7,402 nt of DNA, taken from assembly GCA_026967815.1 (NCBI GenBank), contig JAPUUO010000071.1, positions 1 through 7,402 on the forward strand, written 5' to 3'. Position 1 is the stretch's first letter. Each line of letters opens with the position of its first letter. Positions 1 to 5,465 of the stretch are shown here, in pieces. The translations under genes were made by a program, and so were the position numbers. The notes beneath the pieces were generated by a model. The model had not been told where the DNA came from. It was given only the letters and a program-made list of their open reading frames with translations, and did not search any database. Source of the stretch: Candidatus Bathyarchaeota archaeon (GTDB lineage Archaea; Thermoproteota; Bathyarchaeia; Bathyarchaeales; Bathyarchaeaceae).

Positions 1-321
1 CCTGAGGGTCCAAGGAGGATTTGCCTTGAGATCATTTCAGACGTTTTACTGCAGCATCACGCCGTTAATAGCAGGAGATGGCTGAACGCGCTTATTCCAG
101 AATTGAAATCGAAAGGGTTTACCACACTAGCAATAATGGATCCTCAGATGCATCCTCCACAAGATGCTCGTGCAATTCTAGACCTTTTCGAAGGGGAGAT
201 AAACATGTACGAGAAAGAAACTGACAAAGGTCTACAGAAATTCTTGAAAATCAGGAAAATGTACAATCAGAGATATCTCGAAAATGAACTGCCTGTAAAA
301 AAAGAGAACCTGCTAAAGTAG
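1..321 (+). CDS. RecA-superfamily (RAD55/KaiC-like) ATPase, C-terminal part, cut by window start
   Basis: The frame is open from the first base of the window to a TAG stop at 319-321, so this is the last 106 residues of a larger protein whose start lies outside. The visible part opens with a hydrophobic strand (ICLEIISDVLL, residues 8-18) that sits where RAD55/KaiC-like proteins have the Walker B strand. It continues with RRWLNALIPELKSKGFTTLA (26-45), a helix and strand typical of the ATPase core, and then DLFEGEI and KFLKIRKMYNQRYLENE near the end, like the C-terminal strands of archaeal KaiC/RAD55 proteins. These proteins are ATP-binding regulators or recombinase relatives; the exact role cannot be told from this fragment because Walker A is absent. 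An in-frame TTG at 103 exists, but the reading frame and family resemblance continue upstream of it. The family call rests on recalled resemblance and is moderate. Confidence 0.6.
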   Translation, partial: PEGPRRICLEIISDVLLQHHAVNSRRWLNALIPELKSKGFTTLAIMDPQMHPPQDARAILDLFEGEINMYEKETDKGLQKFLKIRKMYNQRYLENELPVKKENLLK

Positions 322-356
322 AAGTGACTGCAAGAAAGAGACTATGCGTACGTATG

Positions 357-557
357 CTATTCTGTTTTGGCTATGATCATTACGATGCCTAGTCCTATCA
401 AGACCAAGCCTGCAACCAAGAATATAATTGGATGAGACCCGATATTGCTGATGTTGGTGTACGTCACGTAGAAAATGATTACGCCTATGAGCATTATGAA
501 AAATCCAATTAGCTTTTCCATAATTGTTAGTCCGAAAGGTGCTTCGACTTGGCTCAT
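357..557 (-). CDS. Small two-helix membrane protein, function unknown
   Basis: This is a 66-residue protein if started at the ATG at 557. A 70-residue version starts at the ATG at 569. I prefer 557 because TGGAG (568-564) ends 6 nt before it, an ideal ribosome-binding site, while nothing suitable precedes 569. A short polar N-terminus is followed by two strongly hydrophobic segments: roughly residues 17-31 (LIGFFIMLIGVIIFY) and 43-62 (PIIFLVAGLVLIGLGIVMII). The loop between them is TYTNISNIGSH, and the tail is AKTE. This predicts a helical hairpin in the cytoplasmic membrane. I do not recognise a family. It lies 68 nt downstream of topoisomerase VI A on the same strand, but has its own TATA-like box (601-610) and a palindrome near the expected transcription start, so it is probably transcribed and regulated separately. 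It converges with the ATPase gene at 1-321. Confidence 0.6.
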   Translation of the reverse strand: MSQVEAPFGLTIMEKLIGFFIMLIGVIIFYVTYTNISNIGSHPIIFLVAGLVLIGLGIVMIIAKTE

Positions 558-563
558 AAACGA

Positions 564-568
564 CTCCA
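564..568 (-). promoter_or_regulatory. Ribosome-binding site deciding the start of the small membrane protein
   Basis: TGGAG on the minus strand lies 6 nt before the ATG at 557-555 and overlaps the alternative ATG at 569-567. This favours the shorter product. Confidence 0.45.
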
Positions 569-574
569 TCCTGA

Positions 575-610
575 AGGTTTAGTTAGGTTTAACCTAGGCA
601 TTATTTTAAG
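575..610 (-). promoter_or_regulatory. TATA-like box with adjacent palindrome and direct repeat (candidate operator)
   Basis: On the minus strand an AT-rich box (CTTAAAATAA, 610-601) lies about 25 nt before the expected transcription start of the small membrane protein gene. Between that box and the gene, TAGGTT-T-AACCTA (584-596) is a perfect 6-bp inverted repeat around one central base. The heptamer AGGTTTA (plus-strand reading) occurs twice, at 575-581 and 585-591, exactly 10 bp apart, which is one helical turn. A repressor bound here would cover the initiation site. The regulator is unknown. The sequence is directly visible; the operator role is inferred. Confidence 0.35.
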
Positions 611-625
611 TTTGTCGAGGCTGGC

Positions 626-1717
626 TCAACTCTTCTCGAAGGCTTCAAGTTTAGCTGGCAAATATTCATCCACGATGTAGGTCAAGCCGTATCGACTGAA
701 AGCCTCCTGCTCAGCCTTTTTTCTAATTTTCAGGAATTTTTTTGCTTCTTTCTGCCACAATTTGCCCTCGTACCTTGGATCTTTCTGCAGCTCATAGAGG
801 CGTTTAACATCAATGTCTGTCAAAGGGTCACTTGGCAACTTATACTCCACAATGTCGCTGGCCCATACACCACTCCACTTGGCATCCGGTGTGGCCAACC
901 CTCTTAAGTGAGCTGCGTTGGCCGAGCCCGATATGATAACCATGGCAATGTGCATTCCCCAAGGATCACCATCAGTAAAAATGGAAACTGGGAGGTTCAG
1001 TTCCTTGTTTAGCCGGTGAATGAAGTGTCTAGTGGCTCTAGGCGCCTGACCAGCGGTTAGCACAAGCAAAGCGTTGAATTTCTTGTGCACTTGCTCTTCA
1101 ACAAAGCGCGTGAAGAGACCGCCTTTCTCGATGGCTATTACCTTGTCTGCGCCAGTCTTGGCGAATTCAGCTGAGGTTAACGCGGGTCCAATCATGACTC
1201 CATCGGGATGTGAAGTCAAGTTTAGCTGTTTGCCTTCGTAGCCTGGAACTGTGTATTCGATGGTTAGATCCCCGAAGATGGCTGAGCGTTCTTCGGGAAA
1301 GACGTTGAAGTCCTCCCTAGCAAAACCTGAAACAGTTTCGAGGTCAGTGATTATATTGTTGGATTCAGGTTGGTCCTTAAATGACATGTTGTATGCTTGC
1401 GCAGAATAGTAGACATCTCTTAGAGTTGAGGTTTTACGATGCTTTGCGAGTTCATGGGCGAAGTAGGCTGCCCAAACAAGTTGAGTGAAAGGGCGAATGT
1501 GGCGTATGTTGCGGGCACTTCGACGTACTGCCCTTTCGCCTAAAACATATTGCCGAAGATCTGAACTGTAATGGATATTTTCGATGGAGCGGCTAGGCAT
1601 CTTTATCGACGGGAAAACTCCTTTTTCCATTTGCTCATAAAGGTTTAAACCAAAATCTTCTAACGCTGTTATAATTTCTTTCTTTCTCTCTAAAGTAGCA
1701 CTCTTAGTTTTCTTCAT
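626..1717 (-). CDS. top6A: DNA topoisomerase VI subunit A (Spo11-like, type IIB)
   Basis: This is the DNA-cleaving subunit of the A2B2 topoisomerase VI, which makes a double-strand break through 5'-phosphotyrosine links, passes a second duplex and reseals, relaxing supercoils and decatenating. The length of 363 residues is normal for the family. The winged-helix 5Y-CAP domain (about residues 65-140) carries the motif LRDVYYSAQ; the catalytic tyrosine is Y103 or Y104, most likely Y104 by the pattern in Spo11. The Toprim domain (about 188-330) has E197 in IAIEKGG and D249/D251 in FTDGDPWG, the metal-binding acids. The ATG at 1717 lies inside the end of top6B, overlapping it by 14 nt, with a modest GTGAG-type site just upstream, so translation is probably coupled to subunit B. 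No motif is missing, and it should be active. Identification is secure. Confidence 0.97.
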   Translation of the reverse strand: MKKTKSATLERKKEIITALEDFGLNLYEQMEKGVFPSIKMPSRSIENIHYSSDLRQYVLGERAVRRSARNIRHIRPFTQLVWAAYFAHELAKHRKTSTLRDVYYSAQAYNMSFKDQPESNNIITDLETVSGFAREDFNVFPEERSAIFGDLTIEYTVPGYEGKQLNLTSHPDGVMIGPALTSAEFAKTGADKVIAIEKGGLFTRFVEEQVHKKFNALLVLTAGQAPRATRHFIHRLNKELNLPVSIFTDGDPWGMHIAMVIISGSANAAHLRGLATPDAKWSGVWASDIVEYKLPSDPLTDIDVKRLYELQKDPRYEGKLWQKEAKKFLKIRKKAEQEAFSRYGLTYIVDEYLPAKLEAFEKS

Positions 1718-3284
1718 ACTTTCTCACGCTCGATAACAATTTCTTAATATTCGGCGCTTTTTCTTTTCCAGCCAGCTCAGTTGAGAACCGGGCGATTTTT
1801 GGTAAATATTTGGAAAACGTAGAGAGCCGTCTTCTTTCCTTCTCCACATGTTCTCGTTTAGTCAGGAAGTGTTGAAGCTGGCGAGCTGCTTCACGGATTC
1901 CATTTAAGATTTCTCTCTTAACTTCTGGTCTGTCAGCGATGAATTCTTTACCTACGGTCTTGTACGGAACCTTTGTGCTACATATGTGAACTAGTATCGC
2001 AATTGGCATGCCAGTTGTCACTTTGTATCTTCGCCAGTTGATTCTCTTGATGATTCTCCAAGAGACGTCACTGGCCTCGTCGTACAGCAGGGGGATTCTG
2101 TTGGCGAACCTGTAGAGAACGATGTCATTCTTCCCTTGTATTTCTCCGCCATAAGCTATTGCAGCTTCAACGATGAATGGGTGTCCCGAATAAGTGGAAG
2201 GTTGACGTTGACAGATGGCTATGAACTCAGGCTTCAACTCTTTTAGAATTCCAGCTTTAAGCAGTTCTTCGCCTATGGGTGACAAGCAACTGGCGTCTGG
2301 AGGTAGAAAAGCACGAAAACGCTTCATCATCTTTACGAGTCGCACAATTCCTTCTTGCGATAGTCTTTTTGGGGTTCTTGTTTTGCCTATTCCCGCCGAT
2401 TCCAAGAAGTTGTGAGCAGTTTTTTCACCTACTCGGTGGAAATGGTTTCTCATGAAGTCAATCATGTTTCTGCAGGGTGTGATTCGTATGAGACGTTGAA
2501 TGGTTTCAACATCTATACCGTAAGGGTGGGGTTTTGTCTCTTTTGGCGGAGGCGGCATCTTGGTTGTGACCCGGCTGAACCTGTATAGCCGTCCTTTTGG
2601 ATCGATAAACGTGATGTTAGCGTAGGGATTAACCAAAGCTGTTTGTTTCAAGTATTCCAAGATTCGAGACATTGCCTTGGCATAGTCGCCTTCGAGGGAA
2701 AATTCTACGATTGTACCTCGCCAGCCTTCCTTATTTAACAGAAGCTTCCGGTCCATTATTATTGGGCGATTTCTCTGGATGTCCACCACAAGCTTATACA
2801 TGTAAATTCTGGCTCCACCAGTGCTGGAGACTACAAACGCTGGTTTGTGAGTGGTGATTTGTCCATAGAGAAGCGCCATTGTTCCACCTAAGCCAAATGT
2901 TCCTCGTGCCTGTTTGAGTTTGTACTTGGAGCCGAATAGAACCTGCCCAAAGGCTGAGGGGATATGGCGCGCGGGGACTCCTGAGCCGTTGTCTGCTACA
3001 CGCAACCGGTATACCTTGGGCTCAGAGCTGTTGACGTCGTTATCAAAGAGGTTTTCATCTTTGGACTTAACTTCATCTGCTTCTTTTACAACTCTTTCAT
3101 GGTCATAAGAAAGTCGAATGTAAACGTCTGATGGTATGCCCGACTGGTCAGCGGCATCCAGAGAGTTCTCCACAAGCTCACGGAGGGAAGAGAATATGGC
3201 TCTGGTTGGGTTGGTGAACCCTGCTAAATCGCGGTTTCTGTAAAAAAAATCGGCCGCGCTTATTTGTTCAAAGGATTGCACCAC
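1704..3284 (-). CDS. top6B: DNA topoisomerase VI subunit B (GHKL ATPase)
   Basis: This is the ATPase subunit that dimerises on ATP binding and drives strand passage by Top6A. Numbered from the GTG at 3284 it has 526 residues, close to the roughly 530 usual in the family. The GHKL domain contains ISAADFFYRN (8-17), RELVENSLDA (35-44, with catalytic E36 and Mg-binding N40), DNGSGVP (98-104) and the ATP lid RGTFGLGG (127-134). A helix-two-turn-helix domain follows at roughly 255-335, then the transducer domain with the switch lysine K446 in VGKEF. An acidic insert-like stretch separates two strands near residues 60-92. The frame remains open to a GTG at 3386 (560 residues), but the extra 34 residues show no family resemblance and no ribosome-binding site precedes that GTG. 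An AGGGGAT sequence (3300-3294) lies 9 nt before 3284. The stop overlaps top6A by 14 nt. Confidence 0.96.
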   Translation of the reverse strand: MVQSFEQISAADFFYRNRDLAGFTNPTRAIFSSLRELVENSLDAADQSGIPSDVYIRLSYDHERVVKEADEVKSKDENLFDNDVNSSEPKVYRLRVADNGSGVPARHIPSAFGQVLFGSKYKLKQARGTFGLGGTMALLYGQITTHKPAFVVSSTGGARIYMYKLVVDIQRNRPIIMDRKLLLNKEGWRGTIVEFSLEGDYAKAMSRILEYLKQTALVNPYANITFIDPKGRLYRFSRVTTKMPPPPKETKPHPYGIDVETIQRLIRITPCRNMIDFMRNHFHRVGEKTAHNFLESAGIGKTRTPKRLSQEGIVRLVKMMKRFRAFLPPDASCLSPIGEELLKAGILKELKPEFIAICQRQPSTYSGHPFIVEAAIAYGGEIQGKNDIVLYRFANRIPLLYDEASDVSWRIIKRINWRRYKVTTGMPIAILVHICSTKVPYKTVGKEFIADRPEVKREILNGIREAARQLQHFLTKREHVEKERRRLSTFSKYLPKIARFSTELAGKEKAPNIKKLLSSVRKYEEN

Positions 3285-3293
3285 TGCCCAGCC

Positions 3294-3322
3294 ATCCCCT
3301 CTCGATACTACATGATATATGG
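3294..3322 (-). promoter_or_regulatory. TATA-like box and ribosome-binding site supporting the 3284 start of top6B
   Basis: On the minus strand CATATATCAT begins at 3320, within an AT-rich stretch at about 3322-3311. Transcription starting about 25 nt downstream would fall near 3292, a few bases before the GTG at 3284. AGGGGAT (3300-3294), one mismatch from the AGGTGAT complement of the archaeal 16S tail, also lies before that GTG. If transcription begins at about 3292 this site would not be in the message, so the box and the ribosome-binding site are partly alternative explanations; the farther promoter at 3437-3450 fits better with use of the ribosome-binding site. Confidence 0.3.
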
Positions 3323-3436
3323 AATGGTTTGATTTTGTTTTTCTCTTGTCATTTTCAGGATGTGCCCCAAGGAACCTCTTGAACACAGCGGCATTGTAAA
3401 TCAGCTACTAGACAAATTTATTTTTATTTTAACCGT

Positions 3437-3450
3437 GAATATATATTTTT
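3437..3450 (-). promoter_or_regulatory. Probable TATA box of the topoisomerase VI operon
   Basis: AAAAATATATATTC on the minus strand, in the 99-nt gap after the KH gene, is the strongest TATA-like element there. Initiation about 25 nt downstream, near 3415-3420, would give a leader of about 130 nt to the GTG at 3284 or about 30 nt to the GTG at 3386. It implies that top6BA can be transcribed separately from RIO1-KH. A short T-run (3472-3468, minus strand) just after the KH stop could terminate the upstream message. Confidence 0.45.
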
Positions 3451-3485
3451 ATTGCATTGATCGTGTCAAAAATGAACATAGATCT

Positions 3486-4073
3486 CTATTTCTCTACTTC
3501 CTCATGTGGAGTTTCCCAAAGTTCTAGCTTCTTTCTTTTGAGTTCCTGCCTTTTTTTCTGTAGGAATCGATAGACTGTACTGTGTTGACTTCCTTTAATC
3601 AGCATGAGTACAGCTTCTCTTGCAACATTTGTTTGGTTGAAGTTGCCTATTATTGACACTGTGTGACCGTATATGGAGATCTCAGCATCTGTAAGCTCTT
3701 CTATTATGCGTCTTGTTTTGCCTCCTTTGCCTATGATTCTGCCTTTCAAGCGTTGGATGTCTGCTGGAGATTTTCCAACGGTTTGGCGTAGGTCGATGAC
3801 TTCCAACATTGTGTCTTCGCTTTGAAGTAGTGGGATTGCTCGTTGTGGGGAGAAGCCTCTGCCGATTGCTGTTATGACTTCTTTTGCTCGGAAAAGCAGC
3901 GAGGGATCTTTGGCGTTTGGATCTAGCGTTATGGTGATCTCTCCGGTGGCGCTGTCAATTTCAAGCTCTACGTTGAGTTTTCTCTCAATATTTGCTTTGA
4001 CTCTTCCATCTGGACCTATAAGAGCGCCTATGCGTTCTCGAGGAACTTTTATGAAAGTGCTAGCTTTTGACAT
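3486..4073 (-). CDS. KH-domain RNA-binding protein, archaeal Pno1/Dim2-like
   Basis: This protein of 195 residues has two KH domains, as in the archaeal relatives of eukaryotic Pno1/Dim2, which bind near the 3' end of pre-16S/18S rRNA during small-subunit assembly and cooperate with the Nob1 nuclease and RIO kinases. KH1 (about residues 5-75) carries the loop GPDG at 20-23. KH2 (about 90-162) carries GKGG at 115-118 followed by KTRRIIEELT. The C-terminus is a basic helix (FLQKKRQELKRKKLELW, 170-186). The ATG at 4073 is fixed by GGTGA at 4084-4080, 6 nt upstream, and it overlaps the end of the RIO1 gene by 14 nt, so the two are almost certainly one transcript with coupled translation. The functional assignment follows from family and context; no unusual residues are seen. 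Confidence 0.92.
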   Translation of the reverse strand: MSKASTFIKVPRERIGALIGPDGRVKANIERKLNVELEIDSATGEITITLDPNAKDPSLLFRAKEVITAIGRGFSPQRAIPLLQSEDTMLEVIDLRQTVGKSPADIQRLKGRIIGKGGKTRRIIEELTDAEISIYGHTVSIIGNFNQTNVAREAVLMLIKGSQHSTVYRFLQKKRQELKRKKLELWETPHEEVEK

Positions 4074-4869
4074 TTCCAGTCACCTTTTTGAACAGTTCTT
4101 CTATGGGTGGAACAGCAACTCCTAATCGTTTAAAGTAGCGAATCATGTTCTCTAGGTCTCTGAGTAAAAACTCGTTTGCCATGGGATGTTTTCGCGATAC
4201 TGCTTGTGAAACATCGAAGAGAACGGGTTTTCCTTTCCATATCATAACGTTGTATTCGCTCAAGTCAGCGTGCACCAACCCTGCTTTCCTATATAGCCGT
4301 TTAACATTGGCTAATACCTGACGATAAATTTTACCTGGATTTTTGAGTGAAATTTCTCTAAGTAAAGGTGCGCCAATTCCGTTTTCTCCAATGAACCTCA
4401 TGATTAGAACGTTGCGTAAAACAGCTATAGGTTTCGGAACGCTTACGCCTGCCTCGAAGGCGCTATGCAGGTTTTTGAATTCTTTCTGAGCCCATAAGTA
4501 GATGAGCGAGCGGGTGTCCCTTCTCACTCCAGTGAATCTTGGGTCGCCTTGAATGTAGACCAGCATGCCCTTTTTGAATTCAGCGGAGACTGTTAGGAAG
4601 ATTTTGATGGCTAGGTTGTTGCCTTCTTTGTCTTTGCCCCAGTAGAGCTTAGATTCCTTTCCAGCCTTTACAGAGCCGTAGATTTCACCTATTACTCCTT
4701 TGTTCATGAGACGATAGATTGTCATGAGGGTCGAGCGGTCAAAAACTTCTTCTAATACGGCTCGTTCGGATGAAAGGTCTTTCGTTAGCATCATCCGTTC
4801 CTTCTCGTAACGCTGCTCTCGTCTCTTTAGCTTTTCAAGGACTTTGCTTCGCCGTCGGCGACCACTCAC
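4060..4869 (-). CDS. rio1: RIO1-type atypical serine kinase/ATPase
   Basis: RIO1 is an atypical protein kinase that acts, largely as an ATPase switch, in late 40S/30S subunit maturation. The length of 269 residues fits archaeal Rio1. Visible motifs are a basic N-terminal helix (1-25), a P-loop-like KAGKESKLYWG (68-78), the ATP-binding lysine K89 in LAIKIFL, the Rio1-specific loop FKKGMLVYIQGDPRF (98-112), the hinge LIMRFIG (155-161), the catalytic HADLSEYN (200-207, with D202 and N207) and the metal-binding D219 in LFDVSQ. All active-site residues are present. The start is GTG at 4869: the codon immediately upstream in frame is TGA, and GAGGG (4881-4877) lies 7 nt before it. Its 3' end overlaps the KH gene by 14 nt. 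The RIO1-KH pair is conserved in archaea. The kinase target here is unknown. Confidence 0.96.
   Translation of the reverse strand: MSGRRRRSKVLEKLKRREQRYEKERMMLTKDLSSERAVLEEVFDRSTLMTIYRLMNKGVIGEIYGSVKAGKESKLYWGKDKEGNNLAIKIFLTVSAEFKKGMLVYIQGDPRFTGVRRDTRSLIYLWAQKEFKNLHSAFEAGVSVPKPIAVLRNVLIMRFIGENGIGAPLLREISLKNPGKIYRQVLANVKRLYRKAGLVHADLSEYNVMIWKGKPVLFDVSQAVSRKHPMANEFLLRDLENMIRYFKRLGVAVPPIEELFKKVTGNVKS
4080..4084 (-). promoter_or_regulatory. Ribosome-binding site of the KH gene inside the rio1 reading frame
   Basis: GGTGA on the minus strand, 6 nt before the ATG at 4073, lies within the last codons of rio1. This placement allows re-initiation or coupled translation across the 14-nt overlap. Confidence 0.6.
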
Positions 4870-4876
4870 TCAATTT

Positions 4877-4921
4877 CCCTCTTTTCGCTGTCTTTCATAT
4901 TCGGCAAGCATTCTTATAAAC
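4877..4921 (-). promoter_or_regulatory. Promoter and ribosome-binding site of rio1-KH
   Basis: GTTTATAAG (4921-4913) is a good TATA box. A start about 25 nt downstream, near 4890, would give a leader of about 20 nt containing GAGGG (4881-4877) before the GTG at 4869. The box directly abuts the 3' base of the predicted hairpin RNA at 4923-5008. Confidence 0.55.
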
Positions 4922-4922
4922 T

Positions 4923-5008
4923 AACGTAAACGATAATCACGCTCTTCTAGCTTGGTTTGCCCATCTAACCATGCCACTAATCAGCCCTTTAGTTATTATC
5001 GTTTCGTT
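4923..5008 (-). ncRNA. Candidate structured small RNA (rod-like hairpin), class unknown
   Basis: In the 189-nt gap between DUF424 and rio1, the minus strand folds into a long rod. The outer stem pairs 5008-4995 with 4937-4923: 14 base pairs, with a single bulged A at 4927; ten of those pairs are uninterrupted. Next come an internal loop, a 3-bp GCU/AGC helix (4985-4983 with 4943-4941), a GAUUAG/GAAG internal loop, and an inner stem 4976-4967 with 4957-4948 (nine pairs including one G-U, one A-A mismatch) closed by a 9-nt loop (4966-4958). A TATA-like box at 5042-5033 lies at the right distance to start transcription near 5012. I see no tRNA T-arm, convincing C/D boxes or 3' ACA. It could instead be a small palindromic element or an mRNA processing site. 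The pairing was worked out by hand; the RNA assignment is inference. Confidence 0.35.
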
Positions 5009-5032
5009 TCTCACTACGCTGCCATGCGCGCG

Positions 5033-5042
5033 CCTAAATATG
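5033..5042 (-). promoter_or_regulatory. TATA-like box upstream of the candidate structured RNA
   Basis: GCATATTTAG on the minus strand lies about 25 nt before 5012, just upstream of the first paired base (5008) of the predicted hairpin. It follows a pyrimidine-rich run (5055-5043) after the DUF424 stop, which may end the upstream transcript. Confidence 0.3.
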
Positions 5043-5058
5043 CTAAGAGAATAAAGAC

Positions 5059-5403
5059 TCACATTTTTACGATTTGAGCATGAGGCACACCTGAGATTCT
5101 CAGTATGGCTTCGGGGTGAACTAATCCTTCTTGAATTGCGCGTTTTACTATACGTTTTCCTACCATGTTGACAATCGCACACTGCTTCACAAGTTCGATG
5201 GCTTCTTCAACAGACACCTTGGAGCCTTTGTAGAAGCTTTCTTTCACTTCGAAAACTACTTTGTCGTCACGTAGGACTTGCCCTAGCAGTTCAGCGTCAC
5301 ATGTCGCTAGGATGGTGAATCTGCCTAGTTTGCGTAGGTTGATGTAGATGTCCAACTTTGTACCCGTTCCTGTTTTGTTCCTACCGAAGCTATGACTAAG
5401 CAC
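5059..5403 (-). CDS. DUF424 family protein, translation-linked, function unknown
   Basis: The core matches the archaeal DUF424 family: LGRFTILATCDAELLGQVLR, then VFEVKESFYKG, then AIVNMVGKRIVKRAIQEGLV, ending in the signature ILRISGVPHAQIV. Family members are about 90-100 residues, soluble, with no catalytic role known to me. The longest frame starts at GTG 5403 (114 residues), right after an in-frame TGA and without a clear ribosome-binding site. The conserved part begins at DIYINLRK, so a TTG at 5355 (98 residues) is a plausible true start, with only a weak GGGT upstream. Two AT-rich boxes (5439-5429 and 5421-5412, minus strand) precede it, so it may have its own promoter as well as read-through from aIF2 beta, 62 nt upstream. 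Association with the aIF2 beta gene suggests a translation role, but this is inference. Confidence 0.85.
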   Translation of the reverse strand: MLSHSFGRNKTGTGTKLDIYINLRKLGRFTILATCDAELLGQVLRDDKVVFEVKESFYKGSKVSVEEAIELVKQCAIVNMVGKRIVKRAIQEGLVHPEAILRISGVPHAQIVKM

Positions 5404-5465
5404 GCTTCAAGTAATAAAATAGTTAACGTAATTTTTATTGTTTGCTTGTTCTGGGCATTTGGGTG

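Noticed and set aside
347..358. Palindromic GCGTACGTATGC between the convergent genes at the left end
   Set aside because: It is self-complementary only with a G-T pair, has no loop and no T-run after it, and overlaps the stop of the small membrane protein. It is too weak to call a terminator or site.
1642..1651. Perfect palindrome GGTTTAAACC resembling the operator candidate at 584-596
   Set aside because: It lies inside top6A coding for Gly-Leu-Asn, far from any promoter, and is explained by the protein sequence.
2215..3108. Three plus-strand open frames (2215-2415, 2672-2857, 2914-3108)
   Set aside because: All are antisense shadows of top6B without ribosome-binding sites or family resemblance.
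4923..5008. A tRNA or C/D box guide RNA in the DUF424-rio1 gap
   Set aside because: No GTTCRANTC-like T-arm or CCA-compatible acceptor stem is present. The nearest C-like box (GTAGTGA, minus strand) has two mismatches and no properly spaced D' and C' boxes. No ACA follows the stem, so H/ACA is also unsupported.
4937..5182. An 81-codon minus-strand open frame overlapping the end of DUF424 and the following gap
   Set aside because: It overlaps a well-supported gene in another frame, shows no family resemblance and looks arginine/serine-rich as shadow frames do. Its 3' part covers the candidate hairpin RNA.
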